In this document: one piece after another, positions 1-7,906 of the stretch
Layout: each line of letters starts with the position of its first letter
Numbering within the stretch: position 1 is the stretch's first letter
Source of the DNA: VAZQ01 sp963702695
GTDB taxonomy: Bacteria > Pseudomonadota > Alphaproteobacteria > Rhizobiales > Xanthobacteraceae
Assembly (NCBI GenBank): GCA_963702695.1
Contig: CAVPDS010000002.1
Coordinates: 186,001-250,000, forward strand
Reading direction: 5' to 3'
DNA length: 64,000 nt
Translations under genes and position numbers: made by a program
The notes under the pieces: model-generated
What the model was told of the DNA's origin: nothing
Databases searched by the model: none
The model's input: the letters and a program-made list of their open reading frames with translations, nothing else

Positions 1-615
1 TTCATGAACGACGAGCCGCTCACCAGCGATGTGCAGTCGGCGCTCGACGCCGAGGTCGCGCGCGTGGCCGGCGACTACGACGTGGTGATCGCAGCCGACT
101 TCGGCCATGGCTTGCTGGCGCAATCCTCGATCGAAACGCTGAGCGGGAAGGCGCGTTTCCTCGCCGTCAATACGCAGAGCAACAGCGCCAATCTCGGCTA
201 CAACCTGGTCACCAAATATCCGCGCGCCGACTACCTCTGCATCGATGCGCCGGAAGCGCGGCTGGCGGTCAGCGACCGCATGTCGGGCCTCAACGACATC
301 GCGCGCCGGCTGATCGAGGAGCACGTCGACTGCTCGAAGATCATCGTGACCCAGGGCAAGCACGGCTGCCTGACCTACGAGCGCGGCGGCATTGCCCACA
401 CAATTCCGGCCTTCGCCAAGAATGTGATCGATACCGTGGGTGCGGGCGATGCGTTCCTGGCGGTGACAGCGCCGCTGGTGGCGGCCGGCGGGGCCATGCA
501 TCACGTGGGCTTCATCGGCAACGTGGTGGGTGCACTGAAGGTCGAGATCGTCGGCCATCGCCGCTCGATCGACAAGCCGTCGCTGATCAAGGGCATCACC
601 GGTCTGCTCAAATAG
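1..615 (+). CDS. PfkB-family sugar kinase, C-terminal part (cut by window edge)
   Basis: Frame 1 is open from the first base, so the N-terminus lies outside the window; the ATG at 4 is probably internal. About 204 residues are visible. The PfkB signature DTVGAGDAF, which carries the catalytic Asp and the anion hole, is encoded at about 430-456, with the usual upstream Rossmann-like strands (VIAADFGHG, IIVTQGKHG). The family phosphorylates sugars. In heptose pathways the same fold forms the kinase half of HldE, sometimes fused to a cytidylyltransferase domain. Whether such a domain is fused here cannot be seen. The stop is 11 bases before the SIS gene, so the two are probably co-transcribed. 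The kinase family is secure; the substrate is inferred from context. Confidence 0.9.
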   Translation, partial: FMNDEPLTSDVQSALDAEVARVAGDYDVVIAADFGHGLLAQSSIETLSGKARFLAVNTQSNSANLGYNLVTKYPRADYLCIDAPEARLAVSDRMSGLNDIARRLIEEHVDCSKIIVTQGKHGCLTYERGGIAHTIPAFAKNVIDTVGAGDAFLAVTAPLVAAGGAMHHVGFIGNVVGALKVEIVGHRRSIDKPSLIKGITGLLK

Positions 616-625
616 GGGAAGTGAC

Positions 626-1231
626 GTGCTCGACAAAGTGCACAACGAACTGCGCGAGAAGCTCGATCGCTACATCGGAACGCTCGAAGGCCTGCTGCGC
701 GGCGCGGAAGTGACCGATCGGCAGGCGCGGCCGCTGCCGCTCGAAGAAGGCTGCGAATGGGTGCGCAAAGCGGCGCATGAGACCCACGATGCCGGCAACA
801 AGATCATGTTCGTGGGCAACGGCGGGAGCGCCGGGATCGCCAGCCACCTCGCCATCGACTATTCGAAGAACGGCGGGATGCGCTCGCTCGCTTTCAACGA
901 CGCCTCCGCGCTCACCTGCCTCGGCAACGATCTCGGCTATGAGAACGTGTTCGCCAAGCAGCTCGATTTCCATGCCCGCGCGGGCGACCTGCTGATCGCG
1001 ATCAGCAGCTCGGGTCGCTCGCCCAACGTGCTCGCGGCCGTCAAGATGGCGCGCACGCGCGACTGCCGGGTGGTGACCTATTCGGGTTTCACCGAGGACA
1101 ACGATCTGCGCCGCACCGGCGACGTGAATTTCTTCGTGCGTTCGCGTGAATACGGCTTCGTCGAGGTGTCCCACCTCGCGCTTTGCCACGCGGTGCTCGA
1201 CATCGATATGGGTTGGGGCCAAAAGGCCTGA
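626..1231 (+). CDS. SIS-domain phosphosugar isomerase, GmhA-like
   Basis: 201 residues, the usual size for phosphoheptose isomerases. The GTG start at 626 is chosen because AGGGGAAG lies just upstream at 613-620. The phosphate-binding motif GNGGSAG is at residues 64-70, and a second SIS loop (ISSSGRSPN) at about 128-136. Near the C-terminus the spacing EVSHLALCH resembles the helix that holds the catalytic His in GmhA. GmhA converts sedoheptulose-7-phosphate to heptose-7-phosphate in the cytoplasm. Its place directly after a PfkB kinase, before an epimerase and close to a HAD phosphatase fits that role. The exact sugar is inference; other SIS isomerases such as DiaA-like proteins are possible. 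Confidence 0.85.
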   Translation: MLDKVHNELREKLDRYIGTLEGLLRGAEVTDRQARPLPLEEGCEWVRKAAHETHDAGNKIMFVGNGGSAGIASHLAIDYSKNGGMRSLAFNDASALTCLGNDLGYENVFAKQLDFHARAGDLLIAISSSGRSPNVLAAVKMARTRDCRVVTYSGFTEDNDLRRTGDVNFFVRSREYGFVEVSHLALCHAVLDIDMGWGQKA

Positions 1232-1239
1232 CCTGAAAA

Positions 1240-1299
1240 TCTGCCGACAACAAGTCTGCTGGTAACAAGTCCGCCGACAACAGGTCTGCCGACAACACG
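1240..1299 (+). repeat. Four tandem 15-bp units
   Basis: The gap between the SIS gene and the epimerase is almost filled by four imperfect 15-base units of the form TCTGCCGACAACAAG, at 1240-1254, 1255-1269, 1270-1284 and 1285-1299. Differences are a CCGA-to-CTGG change in unit 2 and point changes in units 3 and 4. The unit length is a multiple of three, but no plus-strand gene continues through it. The array ends 8 bases before the epimerase ATG, so it forms that gene's leader. Copy number may vary between strains. Confidence 0.85.
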
Positions 1300-1307
1300 G
1301 AACAGAA

Positions 1308-2306
1308 ATGGCGAATCAATTCAAACGCGTCCTGGTGACCGGCGGCGCCGGCTATGTGGGCTCCAATCTTATCCCCAAGCTGCTGGCAGCCGGCTACGAG
1401 GTGACGGTCCTCGACCTTTACATCTACGGCGACATCTTCGCTGAGCTGAAGGCAAATCCGCGCCTCACCGAGGTGAAGGGCGATCTGCGCAATGCCGCCG
1501 ACGTGGCGCGCGCGGTCGCGGGCTGCGATGCGGTCATCCACCTCGCATGCATTTCCAACGATCCGTCGTTCGATCTCAATCCCGAACTCGGGCGCTCGAT
1601 CAACTTCGATTGCTTCCGCCCGCTGGTGCGAGCCGCCAAGGACGCAGGCGTGAAGCGTTTCGTCTATGCCTCCTCGTCCTCGGTCTACGGCATCAAGAGC
1701 GACATGGACGTGACCGAAGAGCTGCCGCTCGAACCGCTCACCGACTATTCGAAATACAAGGCGATGTGCGAGGAGGTGCTCGAAGAGGAGCGTGAGCCGG
1801 GCTTTGTGGCGGTGACGCTGCGGCCGGCGACGGTGTGCGGTTATGCGCCGCGGTTGCGGCTCGATCTCACCGTCAACATCCTCACCAACCACGCCATCAA
1901 CAACAACCGCATCACGGTCTTCGGCGGCGATCAGCTCCGGCCCAACATCCACGTCGAGGACATGACGGACCTCTATCTTCAGCTCCTGGAGGCGCCGGAC
2001 CAGGCGATCGACGGCAAGATCTGGAACGCCGGCTATCACAACCTCAAGGTTCGCGACATCGCCGAGATGGTGCGGGCGGAGGTGGGACCGCGCGTCGACA
2101 TCGTCGTGACCCCGACCGACGATCATCGCTCCTACCACGTCTCGTCCGAGAAGATTCGCCGCGACCTCGGCTTCTCCGCCCAGCGCACGGTGGCGGATGC
2201 GATCGTCGATCTCAAGGCGGCGTTCGTCGCCGGCAAGGTGCCGAATTCGATGACCGACGACCGCTACTACAACATCAAGCGTATGCAGGGGCTGAAGCTT
2301 CGATGA
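1308..2306 (+). CDS. NAD-dependent epimerase/dehydratase (extended SDR)
   Basis: 332 residues, typical of GalE/RfbB/HldD-class extended short-chain dehydrogenases. The NAD-binding TGGAGYVGS is at residues 11-19 and the catalytic YxxxK at Tyr147-Lys151 (YSKYK). A Ser-rich strand (YASSSSVYG) precedes it, as expected for the Ser/Tyr/Lys triad. Such enzymes act on nucleotide sugars (4-epimerisation, 4,6-dehydration or 6-epimerisation). Within a kinase-isomerase-phosphatase cluster it most likely tailors the nucleotide sugar made there. The stop overlaps the next ATG by 4 bp (ATGA), implying translational coupling. Which carbon is modified cannot be read from sequence. Confidence 0.9.
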   Translation: MANQFKRVLVTGGAGYVGSNLIPKLLAAGYEVTVLDLYIYGDIFAELKANPRLTEVKGDLRNAADVARAVAGCDAVIHLACISNDPSFDLNPELGRSINFDCFRPLVRAAKDAGVKRFVYASSSSVYGIKSDMDVTEELPLEPLTDYSKYKAMCEEVLEEEREPGFVAVTLRPATVCGYAPRLRLDLTVNILTNHAINNNRITVFGGDQLRPNIHVEDMTDLYLQLLEAPDQAIDGKIWNAGYHNLKVRDIAEMVRAEVGPRVDIVVTPTDDHRSYHVSSEKIRRDLGFSAQRTVADAIVDLKAAFVAGKVPNSMTDDRYYNIKRMQGLKLR

Positions 2307-4303
2307 CCGAAGCCGCCGCAGCGGGCAGGGTGCGCGATTCCGCGGGCGAGCGCTCATCGCCGCCAAGGCGCCTCGACCCGCCCAAGGCCATCCGTCTGCT
2401 GCTCCCGGTCTGGGGCGAGCGCTACATCAAGCAGTTCCTCGACATTTCGCTGCCGACGCTGCTCGCGCCGGGCAACCTTCCCGCGCTCGCCAAGCTGTTG
2501 CCCTGCCAACTCGTCTTCCTGACCAGCTCGCAGGACGCCGACGTGCTGCGCCGGCATCCCGCCAGTCGTTATCTGGAATCGATCTGCAAGGTGGAGATCC
2601 AGGTCATCGACGACCTGATCACCGGCGACAACTATTCGACCACGATCACGCTTGCCTACGCGCAGGCGGTGCGGGCGGCGGGGCCGGCGATGCTCGACAC
2701 CTGCTTCTTCTTCCTCATCTCGGATTACATCATGGCCGACGGCTCGCTCGCGAACGTGTTCGCGCGGATCGCGGCCGGAGCCAGCGGCGTGCTCGCCGGC
2801 AACTTTCAGATCATCGAGGAAGACGCGGCGCCGACCTTTTACGAGCGGTTCGATCGCGGCGAGCCCGCGATGGTGCTGCCGCCGCGCGCCCTGATGCGCT
2901 GGGCGCTTGACTACCTGCACCCCATGACCATCGCCAACACGATGAACTTCCCGCTCTGCAATGCCAGCCATTCCAACCGGCTGTTCTGGCGGGTCGACGA
3001 GAATACGCTGATCGGGCGCTTCTACCTGATGCACATGATCGCGATCCGTCCGGAACGCACGGACTTCGTGATCGGCTCGTCGTGCGATTATTCGTTCATC
3101 CCGGAAATGTGTCCCTCGGACAATGTCGAGGTGATGACGGATTCGGACGATTACCTCGTGGTCGAGATGCAGCCGCGCCAGCATGAGCGGCGATTCCTCC
3201 GGTTGGGCCCGAAGGAACCGGCCGATCTTGCGCGCACCCTTTCGGAATGGACGACGGCCCGCCATCGCAAGAATGTGCAGGCCCAGCTCATCTATCACTC
3301 CGGAGACATTCCGGTTTCGGTTCCGGCCGTCACGAAGCAAGCTGACGCCTTCGTCGCCGACGTCAACCGCCATCTCACGCCCAAGCCACAGCCGCACCGC
3401 GGCCATCCTTACTGGATGGGCGCGATGGCGATCCATGATCAGTCCGCCGAAGTGATGAACTTGTTCGACTTGCTGCAGGCTGGCGGGGCGAAGTGGGCAA
3501 AGTGGTATCTGCTGCGATTGCGGCTGGCGGTGTTCGGCCGTCCGCCCCGCGTACGCGTGTGGCACCCGCGCTGGCCTGACTACCGCAAGCTTGCGAAGGA
3601 AATCCGAAGACGGGCGGGGGGAGGCCAACGACGCATACTGATTTCGTCGACGACGCCGGCATTATTTGCCGGCTGGCTTGCGGAGACGATCGCCGTAACC
3701 AGCCTCGATACTCGGCGCCTGCTGAGCCTTCACAGCACCGAATACGCGCCGCTCGTCGGCCAGTTCGACGGCTGTGCCCTGATCATCGGCGAGGATGAAA
3801 TCAGGAAAGCCCGCACCATGATCGATCACGTCATGCCGCTGGTGATGCCAAATGGATTTCTACTGATAACGATTTTCAATGGCCGAGGAATTGGATTGAT
3901 GCAGTCATTTGAAAATGAAGTCGCCCTTTATTCCTATCAGTTGTCGGAGGATACCTCGCGATTCGCCGACGTCCAATTCTTATCCGCAGGGATGTTGCGC
4001 GAAGGGTCGGTGCGCTCGATGAGCCGGCTATATGGCTCGATACTTCGGTCTCCCGTGCTTTATCTTCCGCTCGCCGTCGCGTTGGCCCCGTTCTTGATGG
4101 CCCAGAGCCTGCTGGCGAACTGGCTTGCCTTGTTCCACACCACCAGACCGCGCCGCAATACGGTCTGTTCCAGCGCGCACATCGTCCTGCGCGCACCCGC
4201 AGGTGGCGCACCCATGCCTGATTTCGGGTCGGGAGAGGATTTGTTCGAGCACGCCGACCGCTACCAGACTTCGCCGCGCCCGCGCGTTGAACGCATCCAT
4301 TGA
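2303..4303 (+). CDS. Unrecognised 666-residue protein, possibly glycosyltransferase-like plus methyltransferase-like parts
   Basis: The start is the ATG overlapping the epimerase stop. I do not recognise a family with confidence. Residues about 28-400 start with a strand-rich segment (IRLLLPVWGERY) and contain FFFLISDYIMADG, where an acidic pair after hydrophobic strands recalls the metal site of GT-A glycosyltransferases. Residues about 430-600 have the rhythm of a Rossmann fold (RRILISS, FDGCALIIGEDE, MPNGFLLITIF), as in SAM methyltransferases, but lack a clear GxGxG. A hydrophobic stretch (LYLPLAVALAPFLMAQ) near 590-610 could anchor it to the membrane. Roughly 3840-4000 is visibly richer in A/T than its surroundings. 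Position in the operon points to glycan assembly; the function is unproven. Confidence 0.75.
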   Translation: MTEAAAAGRVRDSAGERSSPPRRLDPPKAIRLLLPVWGERYIKQFLDISLPTLLAPGNLPALAKLLPCQLVFLTSSQDADVLRRHPASRYLESICKVEIQVIDDLITGDNYSTTITLAYAQAVRAAGPAMLDTCFFFLISDYIMADGSLANVFARIAAGASGVLAGNFQIIEEDAAPTFYERFDRGEPAMVLPPRALMRWALDYLHPMTIANTMNFPLCNASHSNRLFWRVDENTLIGRFYLMHMIAIRPERTDFVIGSSCDYSFIPEMCPSDNVEVMTDSDDYLVVEMQPRQHERRFLRLGPKEPADLARTLSEWTTARHRKNVQAQLIYHSGDIPVSVPAVTKQADAFVADVNRHLTPKPQPHRGHPYWMGAMAIHDQSAEVMNLFDLLQAGGAKWAKWYLLRLRLAVFGRPPRVRVWHPRWPDYRKLAKEIRRRAGGGQRRILISSTTPALFAGWLAETIAVTSLDTRRLLSLHSTEYAPLVGQFDGCALIIGEDEIRKARTMIDHVMPLVMPNGFLLITIFNGRGIGLMQSFENEVALYSYQLSEDTSRFADVQFLSAGMLREGSVRSMSRLYGSILRSPVLYLPLAVALAPFLMAQSLLANWLALFHTTRPRRNTVCSSAHIVLRAPAGGAPMPDFGSGEDLFEHADRYQTSPRPRVERIH

Positions 4304-4361
4304 GCCGCCGGTGGAGCAGTTCGCGGCAACAGCCCTGGATCGGACCCGCCGGACCGCCGCA

Positions 4362-4985
4362 ATGCGTATCGGCATCGACTTCGACAACACGCTCATCACC
4401 TATGACGAGGTGTTCCAAGCGGCGGCGCGGGCGCGGGGCCTGATCGACGAGTGCGTTCATGGCGGCAAGCAGGCGATCCGTGATTCGATCCGGCTGCTGC
4501 CCGACGGCGAGCGCTCCTGGATGCGCTTACAGGGCTACGTGTACGGCAAGGGCATCGCCGGAGCGGCAATGGTCGACGGCGTCGATGGGTTCCTGCGGCG
4601 CTGCCGCGCGGAAAGGGCCGCGGTGCTGATCGTGAGCCATAAGACCCAGTTCGGCCACTACGATCCCGATCGGATCAATCTGCGGGACGCGGCCCGCGGC
4701 TGGATGGCGGAGCGCGGGTTCTTTCAGGACGGCGGCTACGGCATTCCGGCCGGGAACGTGTTCTTTGAAACCACCCGCGCCGAGAAGATCGCCCGCATCG
4801 CCGGGCTCGGCTGCACCCATTTCATCGACGATCTCGAAGAGGTCCTCAGCGATCCGGCGTTTCCGCCCGATGTCACCCGCATTCTGTTCTCGGACGGCGC
4901 GGCGGCCCCGGCGACGAGTGTGCCCTACACCGTGTGCCCGACCTGGCGGCAGATCGAGGAGCGGATTTTCGATGGACGCTCCTGA
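4362..4985 (+). CDS. HAD-superfamily phosphatase-like protein
   Basis: 207 residues from the ATG at 4362. HAD motif I is DFDNTL at residues 6-11, giving the nucleophile Asp6 and acid/base Asp8; the motif II region is LIVSHKTQFG, and FIDDLEEVL near residue 150 supplies the late acidic pair. This places it among small HAD phosphatases. In heptose activation a HAD enzyme (GmhB) removes the C7 phosphate; this protein is not an obvious GmhB orthologue, but is in the right place to do an equivalent step. It overlaps the following kinase gene by 14 bp. The frame stays open upstream to 4125, but that would run deep into the previous gene, so 4362 is preferred. Confidence 0.75.
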   Translation: MRIGIDFDNTLITYDEVFQAAARARGLIDECVHGGKQAIRDSIRLLPDGERSWMRLQGYVYGKGIAGAAMVDGVDGFLRRCRAERAAVLIVSHKTQFGHYDPDRINLRDAARGWMAERGFFQDGGYGIPAGNVFFETTRAEKIARIAGLGCTHFIDDLEEVLSDPAFPPDVTRILFSDGAAAPATSVPYTVCPTWRQIEERIFDGRS

Positions 4986-5997
4986 TCCCGTGCTCGCCGA
5001 AGCCCGCGCCGTCGCGCACCGCATTCTCGGCGCGCCGGTCGAGGTCGAACATCTGCTCGCCGGCGGCCGCAACAGCCGCATCTACCGGGTGCTGAGCCTC
5101 ACCGGCAAATATGCGCTCAAGCAGTATCCGTCCCGGCAGGACGATCCGCGCGACCGGCTTGCGACCGAAGTCGGCGCGCTTCATCTCATGGAGAGGCACC
5201 GGATCGATACCGTGCCGCGCGTCGTCGGCATGGATCGCGACCGCGGCTATGCGCTGCTGACCTGGATCGAGGGGACCGCGGTCGCGGGCATCGCCGACGC
5301 CGACATCGACGCCGCGCTCGCCTTCCTGGCGACCATCCACGCCTTGCGCGACACGCCCTGGGCCGCGGAGCAGCCGGCGGCGGCGGAAGCCTGCCTGTCG
5401 GGCGGCGAGATCGAACGGCAAGTCGATGCGCGTCTCGACAGCCTTCGCAGCGCCGCCAGCGGCGAGGCCGATCTCATTGATTTTCTTGACGCTTCTTTTA
5501 CCACCGCGCGTGCGCGCTGGCTTGCCAGGGCGGTGCAGGACGCCACGGCGGCCGGCCTTGATTTTGAGGGGCAACTGCCGCAGGAATGGCAAACGCTCGT
5601 CCCGTCCGATTTCGGGTTCCACAACAGCCTGCGCCGCGCGGATGGGTCTCTGGCCTTTGTCGATTTCGAGTATTTCGGGTGGGACGATCCGGTGAAGTTG
5701 ACCGCCGATATCCTGCTGCATCCCGGCCGTTCGCTGGCGCTGACGCAGCGGCAGCGCTTGCGCAGCGGCGCGGCAAAGCTTTACAGCGGCGATCCGCGTT
5801 TCGCGCCGCGGCTGGCGGCCTATCTGCCGCTGTTCGGCTTGCGCTGGGTGCTGATCCTGCTCAACGAGTTCATTCCCGAGCGCTGGCGGCGTCGCCTGCT
5901 CGCCGGGGCGAGTGAGGATTGGGCGGCGGCCAAGGCGCGGCAGTTGTCACGCGCGCGGGAGTTTCTCGCGGCGCTGCCCGAGAAGGTGGAGGGGTGA
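4972..5997 (+). CDS. Aminoglycoside-phosphotransferase-family (APH) small-molecule kinase
   Basis: 341 residues. The N-lobe shows GGRNSRIYRV (nucleotide loop) and YALKQY (ATP-anchoring Lys). The catalytic loop is SDFGFHN with Asp213 and Asn218 in the family spacing, although the usual preceding His is replaced (PSD rather than HGD). The metal-binding DFE follows in FVDFEYFGWDDP. APH-fold kinases phosphorylate sugars, choline, homoserine and antibiotics; in sugar operons they often act as anomeric or hydroxyl kinases. Given the overlap with the HAD gene and the transketolase genes 3 bases downstream, a sugar substrate is much more likely than an antibiotic. Confidence 0.8.
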   Translation: MDAPDPVLAEARAVAHRILGAPVEVEHLLAGGRNSRIYRVLSLTGKYALKQYPSRQDDPRDRLATEVGALHLMERHRIDTVPRVVGMDRDRGYALLTWIEGTAVAGIADADIDAALAFLATIHALRDTPWAAEQPAAAEACLSGGEIERQVDARLDSLRSAASGEADLIDFLDASFTTARARWLARAVQDATAAGLDFEGQLPQEWQTLVPSDFGFHNSLRRADGSLAFVDFEYFGWDDPVKLTADILLHPGRSLALTQRQRLRSGAAKLYSGDPRFAPRLAAYLPLFGLRWVLILLNEFIPERWRRRLLAGASEDWAAAKARQLSRAREFLAALPEKVEG

Positions 5998-6000
5998 TCC

Positions 6001-6843
6001 ATGGCCAGAGCTGAGGCGGCAGTGCTCAATCTCGGAACGCCGCCGCTCGACGAGCGCTCGAAACACCTGCGCCGCCTCGCGGTGCGCACGCTCGCTGGCG
6101 GCGAGCGTGGCCACGTCGGCTCCTCGATGTCGCTGGTCGAGATCATGCGCGTACTCTACGACGACATCCTGCGCTATCGGCCACAGGAGCCGAAATGGCG
6201 CGAGCGCGACCGGATGATCCTGAGCAAGGGGCACGGCTGCATCGCGCTCTACGTGATGCTGGCGGAGAAGGGATTCATCCCGATCGAGACGCTCGATACG
6301 TTCTGCCGTCGCGATTCGATCCTGGGCGGGCATCCGGAGGCCGCCAAGGTGCCCGGCGTCGAGGCTTCTACCGGCGCACTCGGCCACGGCCTGTCCGTCG
6401 GCGTCGGCATGGCGCTGGCGGCGCGGATCGAGAAGCGCGACAGCCGCGTGATTGTGGTGATGGGCGACGGCGAGATCAACGAGGGTTCGGTATGGGAGGC
6501 GGCGCTCTGCGCTGGCAAACACAAGCTCGCAAACCTCACCGCGGTGATCGACTACAACAAGATCCAATCCGCCGGCCCGACTCGCGAAATCCAGGATCTC
6601 GAGCCGCTGCTCGACAAATGGCGCGCGTTCAATTTCGCTGCGGTCGATGTCGACGGCCACGACGTCAATGCGCTGCGCAACGTCTTCAAGCGGTTGCCGC
6701 TGGCTGCCGACAAGCCGAGCGCCGTCATCTGCCATACCGTGAAGGGCAAGGGTATCGCGTTCGCCGAGCACGATCCCAACTGGCACCACAAGTCGAAGAT
6801 CGCTAACGACGTGCTGGCCAAACTCAACGCGGCTTTGGAGTAA
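6001..6843 (+). CDS. Transketolase, N-terminal (ThDP-binding) subunit
   Basis: 280 residues, matching the N-terminal half of transketolase encoded as a separate subunit. It has SKGHGCIALY near residue 77 and the ThDP-binding GDGEINEG near 155-162, with the metal Asn in DYNKIQ about 27 residues later. Transketolase moves a two-carbon ketol unit between sugar phosphates, for example making sedoheptulose-7-phosphate. Its partner follows after 7 bases. Housekeeping transketolases are usually single polypeptides of about 660 residues, so a split pair inside a glycan locus suggests a dedicated role, either feeding heptulose phosphate or extending a sugar by two carbons. Confidence 0.93.
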   Translation: MARAEAAVLNLGTPPLDERSKHLRRLAVRTLAGGERGHVGSSMSLVEIMRVLYDDILRYRPQEPKWRERDRMILSKGHGCIALYVMLAEKGFIPIETLDTFCRRDSILGGHPEAAKVPGVEASTGALGHGLSVGVGMALAARIEKRDSRVIVVMGDGEINEGSVWEAALCAGKHKLANLTAVIDYNKIQSAGPTREIQDLEPLLDKWRAFNFAAVDVDGHDVNALRNVFKRLPLAADKPSAVICHTVKGKGIAFAEHDPNWHHKSKIANDVLAKLNAALE

Positions 6844-6850
6844 ACAAGCG

Positions 6851-7801
6851 ATGCGCGCGACCTGCATCAAGATGATCCATGAACTGGCCAAGCGCGACAA
6901 GCGCGTGATGTTCATCGGCTCCGATCTGGCCCCCGACATGCTTCCGGACATGAAGCGCGACATGCCGGAGCGCTGGTACATGGAGGGCATCACCGAAGCT
7001 AACCTGATCGGCATGTCGGCCGGCCTCGCGATGGAAGGCTACATGCCATACTCCAACACGATCGCGACCTTCATCACGCGCCGCTGCTATGAGCAGGTGG
7101 CGGTCGATCTCTGCCTGCATGATCTGCCGGTGCGGCTGATCGCCAATGGCGGCGGTCTGGTCTATGCGCCGCTCGGGCCGACCCACCTCGCGATCGAGGA
7201 TATCGCGATCATGCGCGCGCTGCCGAACATGACGGTGACCGCGGCCTGTGACGCCAAGGAGATGGTGCGGCTGATGAACGCCACCCTCGACTGGCCGCAT
7301 CCGATCTACATCCGGCTGGCCAAGGGCGGCGATCCGGTGGTGAGCCGCGATGAGCACGGTTTCGCGATCGGCAAGGCGATCCCCATGCGCAAGGCGCGGA
7401 GTAAGCGCGCGATCGTGCTGATGACGACCGGCGTGATGACCACCAACAGCCTCGCCGCCGCCGAGATTTTGGCGAACGACGGTCACGACGTGGCGGTCTT
7501 GCACTTCCACACCGTGAAGCCGCTCGACGAGGAAGCGGTGCTCGACTTTGCCCGCGGTGCCGAACTGGTGGTCACCGTCGAGGAGGGAATCGTGATCGGC
7601 GGACTCGGCAGCGCGATCACCGACGTGATGGTGGAGAAACTCGGGCCCGCGATGCCGCCGGTCGTGCGGCTCGGGCTGCCGGACGCCTTTCCGCACAAGT
7701 ATGGCGTGCAGGAGGATCTGTTCGAGGTCTATGGCCTCGACGCGCCGCAGATCGCGGCGCGCGTCGCCAAGAGCGTGAAGGCGAAAGAGAAGGTGGCGTA
7801 G
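6851..7801 (+). CDS. Transketolase, C-terminal (pyrimidine-binding) subunit
   Basis: 316 residues carrying the pyrimidine-binding and C-terminal domains of transketolase. The segment GITEANLIGMSAGLA near residues 44-58 holds the catalytic Glu that activates ThDP, followed by YSNTIATF. The C-terminal domain (VLHFHTVKPLDEEAV) begins near residue 215. It must assemble with the upstream N-terminal subunit to be active. AAGCG precedes the ATG and the spacing to the previous stop is 7 bases, so the pair is certainly co-transcribed. Confidence 0.93.
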   Translation: MRATCIKMIHELAKRDKRVMFIGSDLAPDMLPDMKRDMPERWYMEGITEANLIGMSAGLAMEGYMPYSNTIATFITRRCYEQVAVDLCLHDLPVRLIANGGGLVYAPLGPTHLAIEDIAIMRALPNMTVTAACDAKEMVRLMNATLDWPHPIYIRLAKGGDPVVSRDEHGFAIGKAIPMRKARSKRAIVLMTTGVMTTNSLAAAEILANDGHDVAVLHFHTVKPLDEEAVLDFARGAELVVTVEEGIVIGGLGSAITDVMVEKLGPAMPPVVRLGLPDAFPHKYGVQEDLFEVYGLDAPQIAARVAKSVKAKEKVA

Positions 7802-7822
7802 CCGGTGACTGGCTGCACCGGC
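7801..7822 (+). terminator. Hairpin after the transketolase pair (candidate terminator)
   Basis: A perfect 7-bp stem (GCCGGTG / CACCGGC) with an 8-base loop begins on the last base of the stop codon. No T-run follows, so it may only attenuate or protect the transcript end. It separates the tight run 626-7801 from the following RmlD-like gene, which starts 106 bases downstream. Confidence 0.35.
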
Positions 7823-7906
7823 AGGTTCGTTTGAGTCCGATCGGCATGGTCCTTTCCGAAGACCGTTTCCTACTCTTCGGGATCATGCGCTAGCGACGGC
7901 GTATCG

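Noticed and set aside
1089..2366. 425-codon open frame on the minus strand opposite the SIS and epimerase genes
   Set aside because: It is rich in Arg/His/Asp-Val repeats with no domain motifs, and mirrors third-position GC of the real plus-strand genes. Its LLSADL repeats are just the tandem 15-bp array.
4972..5997. Aminoglycoside resistance gene
   Set aside because: The APH fold is clear, but the catalytic loop is variant and the gene is embedded in a sugar operon, so drug resistance is unlikely.
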